Source: Archilochus colubris (Eukaryota; Chordata; Aves; Apodiformes; Trochilidae). From it: a stretch of DNA of 64,000 nucleotides. Shown in pieces: positions 22,652-37,195 of the stretch. Made by a program: the position numbers and the translations under genes. Each line of letters begins with the position of its first letter. Positions within the stretch are counted from its first letter, which is position 1. The stretch is from the NCBI GenBank assembly GCA_023079485.1, contig CM041083.1, positions 170,544,451-170,608,450 of the forward strand, given 5' to 3'. Under the pieces are notes generated by a model. That model searched no databases, was not told where the DNA came from, and saw nothing but the letters and a program-made list of their open reading frames with translations.

Positions 22652-22698
22652 TACTGTATCTTAAAGGTCTTTTTCAACCAGAATGATTCTGTAGAGTT
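22652..22698 (+). mobile_element. Possible CR1 terminus remnant
   Basis: Only the last part of a CR1 is recognisable: CTTAAAGGTCTTTTTCAACC followed by GAATGATTCTGTAG. It lies about 70 bp before the first copy of the local duplication. Short and uncertain. Confidence 0.45.
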
Positions 22699-22766
22699 AG
22701 ATCTGCAGTAATATCTGGTTTCAGAATCACGGGCCTCTTCAATTTTATATGCAAGGTTAAAATGAG

Positions 22767-23400
22767 TAAGTGAGCATTTACCTTTAAACAGAAAATACTA
22801 AGTTTCAGAGGCTTACAGAGTGCTTTAAATTTTTGTATTCAAATGAAATTATATATATATATATTTATACATCAAAATGAACTAAAGTCTGCTTTTTAAA
22901 AACAGTAAGAAGGACTAGCTCAAAACCAGAGTGGCCTTTCTATCCCTTGATATCAGATAAGAGACCAGATGCCCTTCACTTTATGCTCTAAATAAACTGA
23001 AGTTACTGACGGCATGGCCTAAACACAACAGTGCAAGTCACAGAAGTTTTGTGTCCCTGCCATCAGTATTGTTGTTGTATTTTAACCAGCTACAACCAAC
23101 ATTAAGCATCCCAAGAGTTAGCAGATGCACCCAGCACTCCCTTCTTCAGATGATGCCACAACCAAAGGCTGAAGCATCTTCTGAATTCTTTGTGGCTTTT
23201 CTTTTTGTTTGTTTCAGTAAAAGTGAAAGCCCTCCTCTGTACCCCTCAACTGCCCTTGACTAAGGACTGCAAGGGGGAAAAGATGCACCAACAGTGTTAG
23301 CATCCTGAAAGTTTTAAGTAAGACATCTGAGCCAGGAATTGATTTTCTTTCCTCCAGAAAGCTGTACATGTCACTTTGCATGCTGTCTGTGTCCCCAGGA
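22767..23400 (+). repeat. Local duplication, copy 1 (shorter)
   Basis: Matches 27,151-28,080 in direct orientation, including CTTTAAACAGAAAATACTAA, an AT microsatellite, AGAAGGACTAGCTCAAAACC, GAAGTTACTGACGGCATGG and GAAGCATCTTCTGAATTC. Similarity is high (by eye above 90%) over the first 450 bp and weaker in the last 180 bp. It lacks about 280 bp present in copy 2. Confidence 0.9.
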
Positions 23401-26400
23401 TGGAAGGGGAGAAAAACAGCTTAGTGCCATAAAGCAGCCTGTGTAGAAAAGTGATGAAATGGTACAATCTGTAAGTTTCAGTATCCGCAGCATGGACACA
23501 AAATTCATTTTTCCTTTCTGGGAAATGTGCTTTAAATAATTTTAGATTTAACTAATAAAAACAGCATTTGGTTCTTTGTTTTTATTCATAGCTCTCATAT
23601 GCAATGCTTTTCTGAAAGCCAAGAACACCACCTTGGAGTCAAAAACACACTAGCATTTATTGCCACTTGTTCTAACTCCACAACAACAGATTTTTCACCC
23701 ATGTGCTCCAAAATTAAAATAAGAGGGGAGGAAAGAGTCACTGGAGCATTTCAAGTTACACTCAATATAATAAAAGAAACCTAAGTATAGGAAGTGTTTT
23801 GGCACAGTGACACAGTGCGCATTTGGAAAGCTGAGGTTCTCTGCATGAAACATCACCTCTAATCCAGGGACCAAGAGCCCAGGAGGGACTCCAGGACTGA
23901 CATTCACCCTACCTTGATAGTACACAGGGGGACTAAGTCATCACATTAAAAACCAGCCAATATAACCCACAACTGAGAAGGGTCATCTTTTAGTATTTTT
24001 TAAACTCTCAGTATCTTCTGTTTCCTTAAAGCTGCAGAAGAGTCACATGAAATGAGAACACTAAGTTTTATTGACTGGTGCTAATTGTGGAAGTGAGAGA
24101 AGGAAGATTTTAAGTTCCTCCATTTCTGCCATCCTTAGCCTCCTGGTAAAGCCTAAACCCGTTAGGTTTGGTTTTTTGGGTTTTTTTAAACACTTAATCC
24201 CTTCCTTCCTCATTTCCCACCTCCTCCCCTTTTTCTATTAGTTCCTCTTAAAACTATATTGAAAATCTTTGATCAACTAACATTTTAGTCACACATATTT
24301 AGGAATTATTCATACTGCTTAACAGCTGGCCTACACTTCTCACCAAGTACCATTTTCCTTTTGATGGTCACTTTTCAATTCAGCACTTGAAATTAAGCCT
24401 GTATTTCCCACAGAAGTCTATCACACTAGAAAGCAATTCAGAGCTGCTGGGAACAAACCCTAAACTCCTGCAAATAACCAGTGTTGTCCTATGGTCTTCA
24501 AGAGGTTTGGAATATAGCTCTCTACTCCAGCTTCCAAAGAAATTATTTAGAGGGGAAAAAAAAGGAAAAGAAAAAAGAAAAAAATCAGTATTGATCAAAG
24601 TAGAAAAGTATGGAAACAAAAAGGCTGTAATGTGGGAATGGATGGAATCCAATCTGCTGTGAATGAGGAGAAAGATCTGCTAACGCTTGGCTTTTGATGT
24701 GGCAATCACCCCTCATCACCCAGTTTTGCAAAACCATTTTTAAGGCCATTTTGTTAAATAAGAATAAACCCCCAACACCAAAACTCAGTCACAGGGGTAA
24801 CAATAAGGTGAGAATTCCATGCTGCTTTTCTTCCTCAGCAAATACACTAAGATGACAGACCTCCATCCATTTCCACTCCTATAATTTCTGTCTCCCTGCA
24901 ATCACTGACAAATGGCTTCAAAGGTTTTATCAGTGAACAAGCAGGTGAATGGCTTTCAGATTAGCTCCCTTGGCTCTAATGTGCTTGTGTTACACTAATT
25001 TGTAATACTGTATTTCCTAATTTCTAAGTGGTCAAACCCTTCTACTTGAGTTGTGCCTGAACCACAGTTAATCAACTTTTGGTGAGTCCCTAAAAAATGT
25101 AGAGAAAATTCAAGAGTTGTTATTCCAGACAGAAGTGCACTTTAACAGCTTGATTTAATGTATTCAAGTGTATTTTTACACTTAAATGGAAATTTTCACA
25201 TATAGAAATCAATTCCCATGTATCTCCATCCATTCACCTACTTCCTGGCTTCCTGTGGAAACAGGGATATGAGAGGAACCTGATGTATACATGTATGTAT
25301 AGCTCAGTATGGCACTAAGAAATGGGCACAGCTGGATTTTAGAGTGGGAAAGCACTCCCAGGCATCTTAATCCAGGCACAGGTTTGGTGATTTAAGAGAG
25401 ACAAATCCTGCTGACTCACGATTGCAGAAATCCCAACCGAGGATCTCCACATGAAAAACATTTACACTCTCCTTGCTGAAGGAAGAAATTGTAAAGCCAT
25501 GCTGAATAAGATGCAAAACACCCCGGGGAAAGTACGTAAGACTATGCAATAAGGTGTGCTTTTAAATTACCTTTAAAATTACCTAAGGACAAATAAATAG
25601 ATTTTAATCTGACTTGACTCTGCCTTGCAGCTTTAAAGACATATTACCCCCTTCAGCACAACACTTCTTTCCTGCAATCCTGCCACGCTGCAACCCAAAG
25701 AGAACAGTCAGAACACGGATGTGCTGGCTTAGCATATTTTGAAGATGTCCCTGGAACAACTTCTGGACTAGAGACTGCAAACAGCTGGCATAAATCCACA
25801 GCATCTACAGAAGGCCTGTGCATCCTGAAGTCCTGGTTCTCCTAAAGGAACCCCGTGCATTAGAAAGCCCTCATTTTCCAAAGGGCTGCAACTTCTTGCT
25901 TATCAACAGCGAGCACCTCGAAACCATGGGATCCGTGGTGGCAACGTGGGGCAGACACCACTGACACTTGGCCACCCTTGAGTGAGACCTCCTGCAGAAG
26001 ATAACCTCTTAATCTCTCAGTATGCAGTTTGCTAAGGAAAGATTACAGCGTATTATTTCATACCTACTCAGGATGGGGGTAATCATCTTTAAGCTACATT
26101 TATGACTGTCACTAGGTTTACAAAGCAGACCTTTCCACTCTGATATCACTGCTGCCTGTTTGCTGGTGGATATCCTCTAGATATGTTTCACTAGCTGTTT
26201 CAGGAGTGTCTTGTACAAAACAAGGTCTGAGCTCATGTATAGACTGTGTCAGGCACCTGGAACATCTTGAAAACAATGACCTCATCTCCAGAAACCACTG
26301 TTGTTAAGATAACACCTTGACCTTTAAAAAAAACAACACACAAACAACAAGCAACCAAAACCAACCAAACCAAAACTCAAAACAAAACTCCCACAAAAAC

Positions 26401-27150
26401 AAAACCCAAACAAATCCAGTGCCTAAAGTCTGAGATGAGTAACCCACCTATTAATGCATGAGAACACAAACCAGCTTTCTGGTACATTTGCTCAGTCTCA
26501 CATGGGGTGGTAGCCCAGAGGCTCAGTGGCCACCTGTCTACAGCATCAATAGAGTGAGCTGCCTCAGTGCTGCCAAGAAATATGGAAAAAACCCCTATTG
26601 CAACATAGGATTTGAAGCCCATCTTCCAGCTTCCCTCATGGAGCCAGGGAATGTCTGCTGCAAAGTCCCATCAGGAGCAGAGGACAAGTCACCTCTTAAA
26701 AAAACAACCCTGGGCAGATTCCCATCTGGGGAGGCACTGCCTGCTCTCACACAAGGTACAGAACAGGGGAATTCCTCTCTGACTCCTCCCAGCCACTACC
26801 AGCACGTAGAAAGTAATATTAAGTAATATTAATCAGCAGTTCACATGGAAGCAATCATGACAGCTATAAAAAAAAAATATCTGTAAGTGAATGTTTGAGT
26901 CATCAGGTAGCACTGCTGCAACTGAGACAGGCTCCTGCCTTGGTCTCCCCAAACCTGTTTTTCATCCCCATTTCTTAAAAAAGCCAGCGTTTTAAAAGAA
27001 GCTGTTGATAAAATGAAAGAGGTAGAAAAGAACCACGTAACCATTTCAGAGATTACTGGGGAAGTAACTGAAAAACTGATAAACTGAAAGATGTCCTGGT
27101 ACTTGAAAGGATCTTTTAAATCCTTGGAAGGACCCAGACCTGATTAAACT
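23401..27150. other. Non-coding DNA between the duplicated segments
   Basis: Spacer of the direct duplication. Contains the A/C tract at 26,323-26,421 and a short tandem TAAGTAATAT near 26,820. No coding gene recognised. Confidence 0.6.
26323..26421. repeat. A/C-only low-complexity tract
   Basis: About 100 nt composed almost only of A and C on the plus strand (units such as AACCAAACC and AAAACAAAA). Confidence 0.85.
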
Positions 27151-28080
27151 AAAGTGAGTATTTACCTTTAAACAGAAAATACTAAGTTTCAGAGGCTTAC
27201 AGATTGTTTTAAATTTCTGTATTAAAATTATTTATATATTTATATATATATATATATTTATACATCAAAATGAACTAAAGTCTGCTTTTTAAAGACAGTA
27301 AGAAGGACTAGCTCAAAACCAGAGTGGCCTTTCTATCCTTTGATACCAGATAAGAGACCAGATGCCCTTCACTTTATGCTCTAAATAAACTGAAGTTACT
27401 GACGGCATGGCCTAAACAGTGCAAGTCACAGAAGTTTTTGTCCCTGCCATCAGTATTGTTGTTGTATTTTAATCAGCTACAACCAACCTTAAGCATCCTA
27501 AGAGTTAGCAGATGCACCCAGCACTCCCTTCTTCAGATGATGCCATAACCAAAGGCTGAAGCATCTTCTGAATTCTTTGTGGCTTTTTTGTTTGTTTTTT
27601 CTCTCAGGCTCGCATCTTCTGTATTTCACAACCAAGTTTCAAAAAGAAATACAGAGGATGACACAACACAATTTGCCACCTGTCTGCAGTCTGCATGACA
27701 AGAGAAGCAGGAGCTCCTGCACACCCATTTCCAGCTGCCCAGAGCCAGGCAGCTCCCCAGCAGCACAGAGATATCAGGCATTGCTTTTCCAAAGCACCTT
27801 GGCAGAGCTCCAGGGTCTGAACTCCAGATCTTGGACCTCATTCTGGCAGCCAAACTGAAAATGAAGTCGTATAAAGTATTCAATTTTATCAAAAGTCCTT
27901 CTCAGTATGCTATAAACTGCCCTTGACCAAGGACTGCAAGTGGAAAAAGATCCACCAACTGAGTCAGTGCCCTGAAAGTGAAAAAGTGAGATGCCTGACC
28001 TGGAAATCACTCTTTTTTCCTCCAGAAAGCTGCACACAACTTTGCTCTCTCTCAAAAGAGATTCTGTGTCTAACCAGGAA
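27151..28080 (+). repeat. Local duplication, copy 2 (longer)
   Basis: Direct repeat of 22,767-23,400, 4.38 kb away. It carries a segment of about 280 bp (roughly 27,607-27,887) absent from copy 1, either inserted here or deleted there. Similarity resumes at AACTGCCCTTGACC. No coding potential conserved between the copies is seen. Confidence 0.9.
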
Positions 28081-31000
28081 AAAGCCCAAAGCTTCTTTGG
28101 ATTTGCCCCGTTCATTCAGTAGAGCAAGTTTCGGAAAGAATATATAACCACATGCAATACCAGCCAAGAAAAGGATTAAAAAAGAGATTAGAAGTTCTCC
28201 TTCATTTGCAATTTAGAGTGATGTGTCAGCCAGTCTTAATTCACAGGGGAAAAAACAAACAAACAAAAAAAAGTAGAGCAAAACCAGTATCTTTGAAAGA
28301 GAAACTAGAGTAAGGAAAAGGAAAAGCAAATGAGAAGAGAAGGTAGCTTGCTGAATAAGAGCACAGGAGAAATCATTCAAATATTCTGTTATGTTGTTAA
28401 CAGATGCAGATTTTGGTTCACAATCAGAGGTGCCACATTATACTGCTATACGTATAGAAAGAAATCAGTTATACCAAAGCCTCCTAATAATGCAGAAAAG
28501 TTAAATAAAATAACACTTCAAATCCTTCACACTATTTTCATTATACTTAACATGGAACAAATTGGTTTGTGGAAGGAAACAATCTTCTCAACCCTTTCTC
28601 TTTCAGTAATATATGACAAGTCACTGCTGTATATACATATTGTTCAAGCATAACAAATGTTATTATATTTCAATTGCTAATATGAAAGATTTGCATTAGA
28701 CTGGTTTCTTAGACATTTAGATGAATTATTTTAGTATAATTTTTAACATTTATTTGGGAGTTCAAGCATGTTTTCAGAAACTGATGATTGCAGAAAAAAA
28801 GAGGTTTTTTTAAAAGCTTTCCAATTTATAACTTTATATTTTTTAAAGAGGCACCATTCAGAGAGGGAATGTATTGTCCACAGGCAATACCACAAACATG
28901 ACATGACAAGAATATCAAGTAAATGTATTAATTGGTATATGTCAAATTTTTTATGGTAAGAGCAACATATTTGAATTTTATGGGTGGGGCATAAATAAAG
29001 CACCAGTTCAGAGATCAGAAGTTATGAAGAACACATTCTGTGCTCCCTCCCATAGCAGAGTATTTGCCTCTGTACAAGGAACAACAACTCTGCAACATGA
29101 GGAGTCAAGGGCATTTTCCCCCCACACTGTCATATTTTGAACTCAGTAAAATAATTCTTCCCTCTCACCAAGTTACTTGGTATTTTTCTTTTTAACTCTA
29201 GAAAGTGACCAGATCAAAAACATGCCCCTTACATTTTACTGTTTATATGTAAAAGGTTAATAACTGTAACTTGCAGAAGGCTAAGCTGTATTTCAGTGCC
29301 TCTTCAAACATTTACAAGGATTAACTGAACTTTTCTTCAAACATGAGACAAGACAGAATATATTATGCATGAAAAAATATTTGAATTTATATGGACTTGC
29401 TTGATAAGTGTCAAATAATGCTAAAATTCTCATTTTTTAGCATTACATCTTTTAGATTTGGAATAACTGGAGTATCTTTTTTGAAAAGAGGAAATAAAAG
29501 CACTGTAAAGGTAAATTCTTTATCATACAGATTATTTCTAGGTACTACAGTAAACACCATTTCAAGATGTGCCGATTTTCAACTAGTAAGTAAAGCACTC
29601 TGTGTGACATAGTACTCTTCAACCAGTATGCCATTCCTAGCTTGAAATAGTTTTAAATAGTTGTAAAAAGTGCCAAGCACTCTGGTTTAGGAGGAGCACT
29701 TTTAAGTACCTGCTCAAACAAAATAGTTTTAAAAAATCATTTAAAAGAAACAGAGGAAGACAAGTAAATCAAGCATCTAAGAATTTAAAACTTTACAAAT
29801 ACCTCTTTAGATGCTGTTCTAGTTCCAGGAATAACACTTTCATGGTTATTTGGTCAGAGCCTTGTTTCTGGAAAAGTGTCACTTTCATGGATGTACCTAC
29901 TTAGTTTCCCCCAGCTGGAGAGTCGGAAGAAATACCTCTGGGTTCTTGGCAGCCATAAGATTAGCATTAGCATTCCACTATTAACCACGGGTCCTGAACT
30001 CCACAGCACTTTCAAGAATCACAAAGCCTCACCCGTTAAAGATTATCCACTTACTTCTATTCAAAGTTTGCTGAGTTTAAGAGTGGTTGCTCATGACCAA
30101 CAAAAACAAGACAGGAGAACAGTGACGACGCTACAGATCCTCAGATCACATGGTGTCCTGTTACATAAAGCATCAAGAGAGATTAAAATCTCCACGATTA
30201 GGTTTTCAAATCTCAAACAAATGCATCTTCTTTCAGTGGTGCCAAACTGGGCAGCTCTCAAGCTGATTCAGCCTGCTCCCACTTTTTGTAAAGCAAATGT
30301 TAAGCGCTACGGGAAGCTAATTCTGCTTAGAGAAAGGCAGCCGAGTTGTACTGTTTTCTCTAATCAAAGTTCTAATGCTTAATGGCAACTGTAATTAGAC
30401 AACAAAGTGACAGTTCCCAGTTTGCCAAAGCAATACTGACACCGGCAAATCCTATCCCTGAGTGCTATTATAGCAAGAACTGGTGACAAGATGTGTGACA
30501 GGTTCGAGTCTTTTACAGAGGAGATAAAGAGCTCGTCATGTATCAAGCCAGATTTCAATCAAATATTGCTTATTCCTCATAGAAACATAGAGCACCATGT
30601 GGATTTTTTTTTTTTGTTTACTGTAGTAGGTCTATACCTCATAACTGTGAGCCTACTTGCATAGGTAACAATACCCATCATTGGTCAATGCAAACCTCAA
30701 TGCAATGCAATCCTTCCTCTATCATGGTGAACTGGTTTTTTCAGTGTGAACAAAAGAGACTGCCCACAATATATTGTAGAGAAGTAAACACTTTCCCAGC
30801 CTAACTCGTGAGCTGGAGAGGCAGAGATAACACCTTGTCATGGAAATTGCCAGCTACTTGCAGCATGTGTGCAGGAACCCCCACCACAGGAGACAGCCTG
30901 GGCACTGGTGTTACACTCTTCCACCAGACCAACACCACAAAAATGCAGAGCCAAAACCAGAAATCAAACCTAGCAAGTGTTACCTGGGCTTACCACTGGC

Positions 31001-34000
31001 TGCTTAAGCAGTATCAGATGTGTTTCCTCAAGTAGGTTTGGCTTGCAAGACTATATAGGAAAGAAACCAAATGGAAGGGCCAAACAAAGTGGCTGAGAGC
31101 ATGGCCTTCTAGTACTGAGCAGCACTTCTGTTCTACCTTGCCAAGGCACTGAAAAGGTGACTGATGGCAAAAGAAACAGGTATTACATGATAGTAAGAAA
31201 ATAGTCTGGGTTGGGGAGGGGGTAAAATCAACCTGACTTATTAGAACTAGCAAAATATCACACAACTCTAAAATTTTGCTTAGGAGATTGAAAGGAAACA
31301 AACAAACAACACAGTATTCTTTTCTCCCCCTGGTGTTTAAGGTTGAAGTAGAATTTGTTCCCCATTCTTAGAGCCAACGGGGAATTCAGATAATTTAGAG
31401 CAGATATCAGAGCCACTGACTGTGAAGCAGAACAGAGTATTTCCAAATGGTCTCCCCAGAGCCTGGTTTGCAGGGACAGAAGAGAACATCACATTCCTTT
31501 TGAAGCACACCAGGCAGACAAAAGCAGACAAGTTACACTTTATAAGTATTTCTCTCATTGCCTCAAGTCTATCTTCCTCTGCACAGCACAGAAAGAGGTA
31601 ACAGACATGGCTTGTTTGAGCATTCTCTCACTGCTCCAAAAAAAGCCATGGAGGTGGGATCACTCAGGTGGTGGAACAGTTGTAGTCCACGATCTTGGTC
31701 CCTGGAAAAGAGAAGGGATGGTTGCTCTGAAAACAGAGCTACTCTTCAAAGCTTCAAGTGAAGCCTAACATAGTACAACTACATACATACAAAGGAAAGG
31801 AAGAATGATTTGTATAAAGAAGTGGGCTTTCAGCTGGCTTCCAAGGAACAATAAACTAGGAATAAAGGGATCAACAATTATAGCACTCAACAACCATTAA
31901 GATGAGAACATTTGACCCTGTATTATTGAATAACTTCAATGCCAAAGATGAAATATTACTTGTAGCAAGGAGTATTGCTTATTATGAAGAGCAGAAGCAA
32001 CAACTAGAGAAATGCTCAAAACCAATTCCAAAGCTGAAGCAATACAGAAGTTGTAATTTGAGTGGCATCCTTACATATCCTTTCACAGTCAGAGACTTAG
32101 TACAACCATGATCCCTAATGAATCCTACTGGTAGCAGAATGCTACTGGAAGCATTATCTTAAGTATTCACATATGCTACAACATATCCTCTTTTGGGCTG
32201 TTCTATAAACTACACCTCAGCCTGAATCCCACAGAACTTCACCAATAAAGATGCTGGCTTCAGATTCTAAGCTGTCCTTCTCCTCACCCTCTTTGATCTG
32301 TGCATACACTACATGCACCAGTCACAGGTGTTTTCCAGGATGCCTTAAAACAAATGAATACACAGAGAAGTGTGTTGGAGTGGGAAAGGGATTAAAGCAG
32401 TAATGTTTGCCTGTCCTGTGGACAATCTTCACTTTCTCCTTTTCTTATTCCAAGATGCCCTCCACACAGGAGCTCCATCATGGTCGGTGCTGGGTGCCAA
32501 CAATTAAAAAGAAGGTCCAGTAAGTTGTACACATCTGACTAACATACAGCTCAGCTCCAAGACTACTCAACTGACTAAAATCTGGGTTTCTTTTATAGCC
32601 AAAAGGATCACAAGATGTTAGAGTACTTGGGGAAAAGCTAACATTTAAAAGACACAAATCTAAGCACTGAATGTAATTTACGAAAGATAACTTTTGTCAA
32701 CTTGTATCCACACACAAATAAAAACATACTGCAAAAATACCTATCTTTCCAGCATCCTTCTTAGGAGTTTAGGGTAAAATCCTTGTAGTTTGCTCTGCTT
32801 ATTAAAAGTAGTCATGTCAGATTCAGTTTGAAAGTGAAAGCCAAAGTGTGTGTGTATGTATGTATATGTATGAAGGTATGGTGAATATACTCAGTTGTTT
32901 CATTCTGCAGAGAAGCAAGCGAGACCACAGAGGGGACAGGAAGCTCCACCTTTGGTAACATTAATTGCCTTTCCTCATGCTTTAGCCCCAAATGATTTTA
33001 CAATAAGACAATACTCAGACTTTGTTTGATGCCAATTCTCCAGCTAAGCCAAGTAAAATGATTTCTATACCACTGATCTAAAAGCAAATAATACCAATTC
33101 ATCACTTATTTGGTGGGTTTGTGCCACAGAGCTGCCTGACCAGTTCCATTTATCACCTTCATGAAAAACAGCAAAGGATTTGCTTTATGAGTTACCACTC
33201 TGAAATAAAATTAAATGGTAAAACATAAGCACAGCACAGGCAGGTATTCCAATAACCAATTGATTTTTCTCATAAGCATTCCCATAAATTTGCCAATTCT
33301 GGCTACAATGTAGTCAAGTAATTAGAAGTATTGCTCAGTTATGTGTAGGTCAACAACTTACAGGTAATGGAAAGCACAAAAGAAATTGCAGGCCAACTGG
33401 ATTAACTAAGCAGTGGAACATTTTTACTGCTTTGAAAAACAGCCTCTAGCTGCAACCAAAACATGCCTGAAATACAAGGATCTTCTTTCTTTTCCTGTCA
33501 CATTCAAGAATTCAGCACCAAGCTATGCTTTCCTTCCTTTGTCCTGAACCATTCTCGCTGTTATATAAAGTGACAGATTGCAAAGAAATGAATTATCACT
33601 GTGCATGAACCAGGATGTCAGATACGGATTTTACCATTTAATGAAACAAAAAAACAACAAGATTTTATGCATGATAGCATCAGTGTACCAAGGTTCCAAC
33701 ACCACCACCACACACTCACACCCCCTCCACTGCTCACAACTCTTACACCCAAAGGAGAGGAAGGTTTTTTAATGTACTTCACTTGCAGTACTCCTCGACA
33801 GTTTGCTTTTTAAAAAACAATAAAAAACAACCAACCACATCAGCCCAAGTTCAGATTTAATCTAGAAAGTGAATGGGTCTGGCATTCAGCCAGCAGATTT
33901 ACCTTTGACGTCAATCTGAATGAAGTGCAGCACTTGAGCACAAATTCCTGAGAGTGTCACACATCACTGAGTAAGCTGCCATACCTTCACGGGGTAAACA

Positions 34001-37000
34001 TTTAGCAGGTTCACTTTCCACTATAGAGGACTTTAGAGACAGCATGAATAATCCAGATTTTACCATAGGAAGCAGCAGAAAATGCAGCACAGGTCAACAT
34101 TTAGACTATAAATATAAAAGCTCTATGGTAACCACATCGATTTTGATGGAATGAAAAAAAAGAAATTTAAAATTCTAACATGTGTATGAATGCTCAGTAA
34201 AGCAGAAAATATACCAGACAAATAATCAAGCTCTTCTGGAAGCTTTTAAGTTACAAACACACAATCCTTAAGATTAAGTGTTTAAAAATTACTGAAACAG
34301 TGATCTGAGATTCATGTCAGGCACCAGTACCCAGGATTTCCAAAGTATGTTTTGTGATCTGTCTCTAAGACTACTATAAGGAGGCTTCAAAAACGTAAAA
34401 AAAACCATCTATATGAAGCTGCAGTACAGGAGATGCCCTATACACCTTTTTTTTTTGTTGTTTTGTTTTGTTTTTTTAACGCTCTGTTACCCCCACCCCA
34501 ACCACCTTAAATCAATCTTTATGGAGTACTTTGGGGCAAAGTGGTTTGGAAAGCTGCTACTCAGTGACAGCAGAACACAAAACCCAAATCTGACTAGAGA
34601 AAACATTCTTTAGAACTCACTAGAGAAGAAAACCATGCTGGATTACTAAAGGGAATAAACCAGACAATGAGAAAAAGGTAAAAGCACAAAAAGCCCTACA
34701 AAGGTATCTGCACAATAATGAAAACCAAAGCAGTGAAGTGAAAGCCAAGTGTGTAGATGCCAAGTTGGGAAGTACCTTATTTCCAAACACTAGCAGCAGA
34801 AATCACTGCTGTACCTTTGCTGTCCTCCTCGTGTTCTGAACACATGTAATGAGGTTAGAAAAGACAGCTTTATTTCAGTCCATCATTAAGCAACTTAAAA
34901 AAAAAAAAAGTACCTTTAGCTATTAATATCTTGAGCACTTGAGGAATATTCTTATACATCTTTCATACTCATCACCAAGTGACAGGAAGGTAGGGCTTTA
35001 AAGTTACACAAAGGTAAGCAATACAATTGGACAAAATTAGCCTCTTGTTTTACACTTAGTTTTCCTTTTATCTTGGTATCACTACATATACTCCCAAAAG
35101 GAAAATCCTTCCTGTGTGAAAGATCAAGAAACATGCACAAAAACAAACTTATTGAGTCTAGAACACCCAGGAGCCACCTTTAGGCATGGCCACAAGCAGA
35201 GCCCTGTGGGAGAACCCTAAAAGGCAGGCAGATACCCATAAATTTTCTTCATTATCCCCCTACTTGTCAGCAACTCAAGGAGTTCCTGCACAAGATGGAG
35301 TAACTTAATGTTTAACAACTCAAGGGAATTTTCTTCCAAGAACTGGTCCTGTTGTTTTCTCTTAAAGAAAACACATCACGCAGTTCTAAGACTTTATAAA
35401 ACTCTGGTTGGTTAATTCTGAGTTAATTATTGAGGGAAAAAGTCAGTTGTCAAACTACCAAATATGAAGCATGAACCACTCTGGATGCTGAAGAGATTTG
35501 AATTTGAATCTCTGGAGCAGACACACACTATTAACACCTGGAAGCCAGCACAGCATGCAGGAGCAGCTACAGGAGTTAAGTCTTCTCTAAGAGCCACAAG
35601 CAAGCCATCTGCAAGTGAATGCTTTACATTCCACTAACTGGAAATCACAACTTCTGACATTTAATTATACAGAAGAACAAATGTCCTTAAAGCACATTCA
35701 AGCTGTGAAACCATGACAGCATTGAGACAAAGAAACATGTTTTTAAAAAACTAAGTAAAATAACTTGGGGGAGGGAGGGGGAGAGAACTAATTATGAGCA
35801 TTAGTACTGAATATGACTCCCAGTTGGGTTATTTATTGGTTACTGGTTTTTTGTATTGTGGAGATCAGTAAAATTAGGTAAGACAAGGAGACAAGGATTA
35901 GGACAAAATTAGGAGACAAGCCTAGCATCTCTTCTACAGGTAAGACATCCCTTTATCCTGGCTTTCCTGTGTTATCCTAAAGTCAGTGCTCCTTTCCTTT
36001 GCCATAGGCACCTGTGAAATCCAAACCAGCAGAATCTCTGATTAACAACCAGCCTGATTAACATGGACTGACACAGCACAGTAACAGCAGCTCAGCAGTT
36101 CTCTTCCTGCAAGGGACTGTCAATTTATTTTGCATGTTACATCAGCTGAATAGAAAATTAATAATGAAGGATTTACAGACATCTAGCTAGACTGGAGGGG
36201 AAGGAACCCCCTCTCCCCCACACACACACCTGTGTTTGGTTGTGTTGGTGGTTCTTTTAACCTATGAATGCAAGAAGGGGGGAAAAAAAAGTCCTATGAA
36301 GCTGCCAGTCATAATCCATGGAAGGGATTCTCACTCATGGAAGGAAGGAATTTCAACAGAAAAATGCAGCATGATCCTTTTAAGAAGGGCCACCCAAAAC
36401 CTTCAGAGGACAATTCCAAACCAAATGTGCATCCTGCCCAGACATCCAGACTGAAACTCACCACTAGGCATGGGCTGGCAGAGCTATTCTTGGATACCAG
36501 AAACTTCTCAGTAACACAGGAACCCTATAGGACTAAATTACAGCTGACATTCCTTAGGCATTTGGTGACATTCATATTAAAGGAGTAAGTTAAAGATTTA
36601 CAGCAATGCAGTTCTTCATTACTAAGCTAGGAAGACTTTTTAACTCTTTCCACAGAATTTTTTTTTCCACAGATCTCTTTCCACAGAATTTTCCCATCTT
36701 TCAGATTCCAGAGAGGAGCCTGCAACCAAGAAGCAATTCAGAACTCAAAAGCTTTGGACCCTGTGATGCTAGTGTGTTATTTTTAACAGGTTAATGTGTT
36801 TCAAGAAGGAGGCAAGGAGAAAAACAATGCAGCAACGCCTATGAGACACTACACCAACACAAATTCATACAGGAGTAACAAACCCCTTCTGATATCTCAA
36901 GCACAGCAACTGTAACATGACCTTGGATGCCCTAAAGCAAGCTGCAGAAAGCAGAGCAACTCTGTTTCTCTGCCACATCCAGTATTTTCCCATGGGGGCA

Positions 37001-37195
37001 GAAACACTGTCATCCTGATTCTCCTCTTCAATTATGCCAGACACTCTGAGAGGCGAGATCCAGCTAAAAAGGGGATTCTCTTATGTCTAAACCCAAATAA
37101 AACCCTCCAGGAACTCAGTGCTGCCCCTGGGAAGGACACTCCACCAGGCCCAAGGATTCAGCTTCCAGAGCACCAGGACTGACACGGAGTTACAG
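28081..37195. other. Non-coding intronic DNA with one unusual open stretch
   Basis: Nine kilobases poor in recognisable repeats. A plus-strand frame of 168 codons at 29,876-30,382 (first ATG at codon 6) sits in a segment with retained CpGs, matches no family I know, and is treated as a possible conserved non-coding element. (TG)/(TATG) repeats at about 32,850-32,875. Confidence 0.6.
36640..36695 (+). repeat. Repeated pyrimidine/CACAG motifs
   Basis: CTCTTTCCACAGAATTTT appears twice with a further TTTCCACAG between, giving three splice-acceptor-like CAG sites on the plus strand. No exon is recognisable downstream. Confidence 0.6.

Noticed and set aside
30495..30515. tRNA B-box-like GGTTCGAGTC
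   Set aside because: No A box at the right distance and no cloverleaf stems can be formed around it.
36640..36695. Plus-strand exon after TTTCCACAG acceptors
   Set aside because: No conserved frame or donor follows; best explained as a small local repeat.
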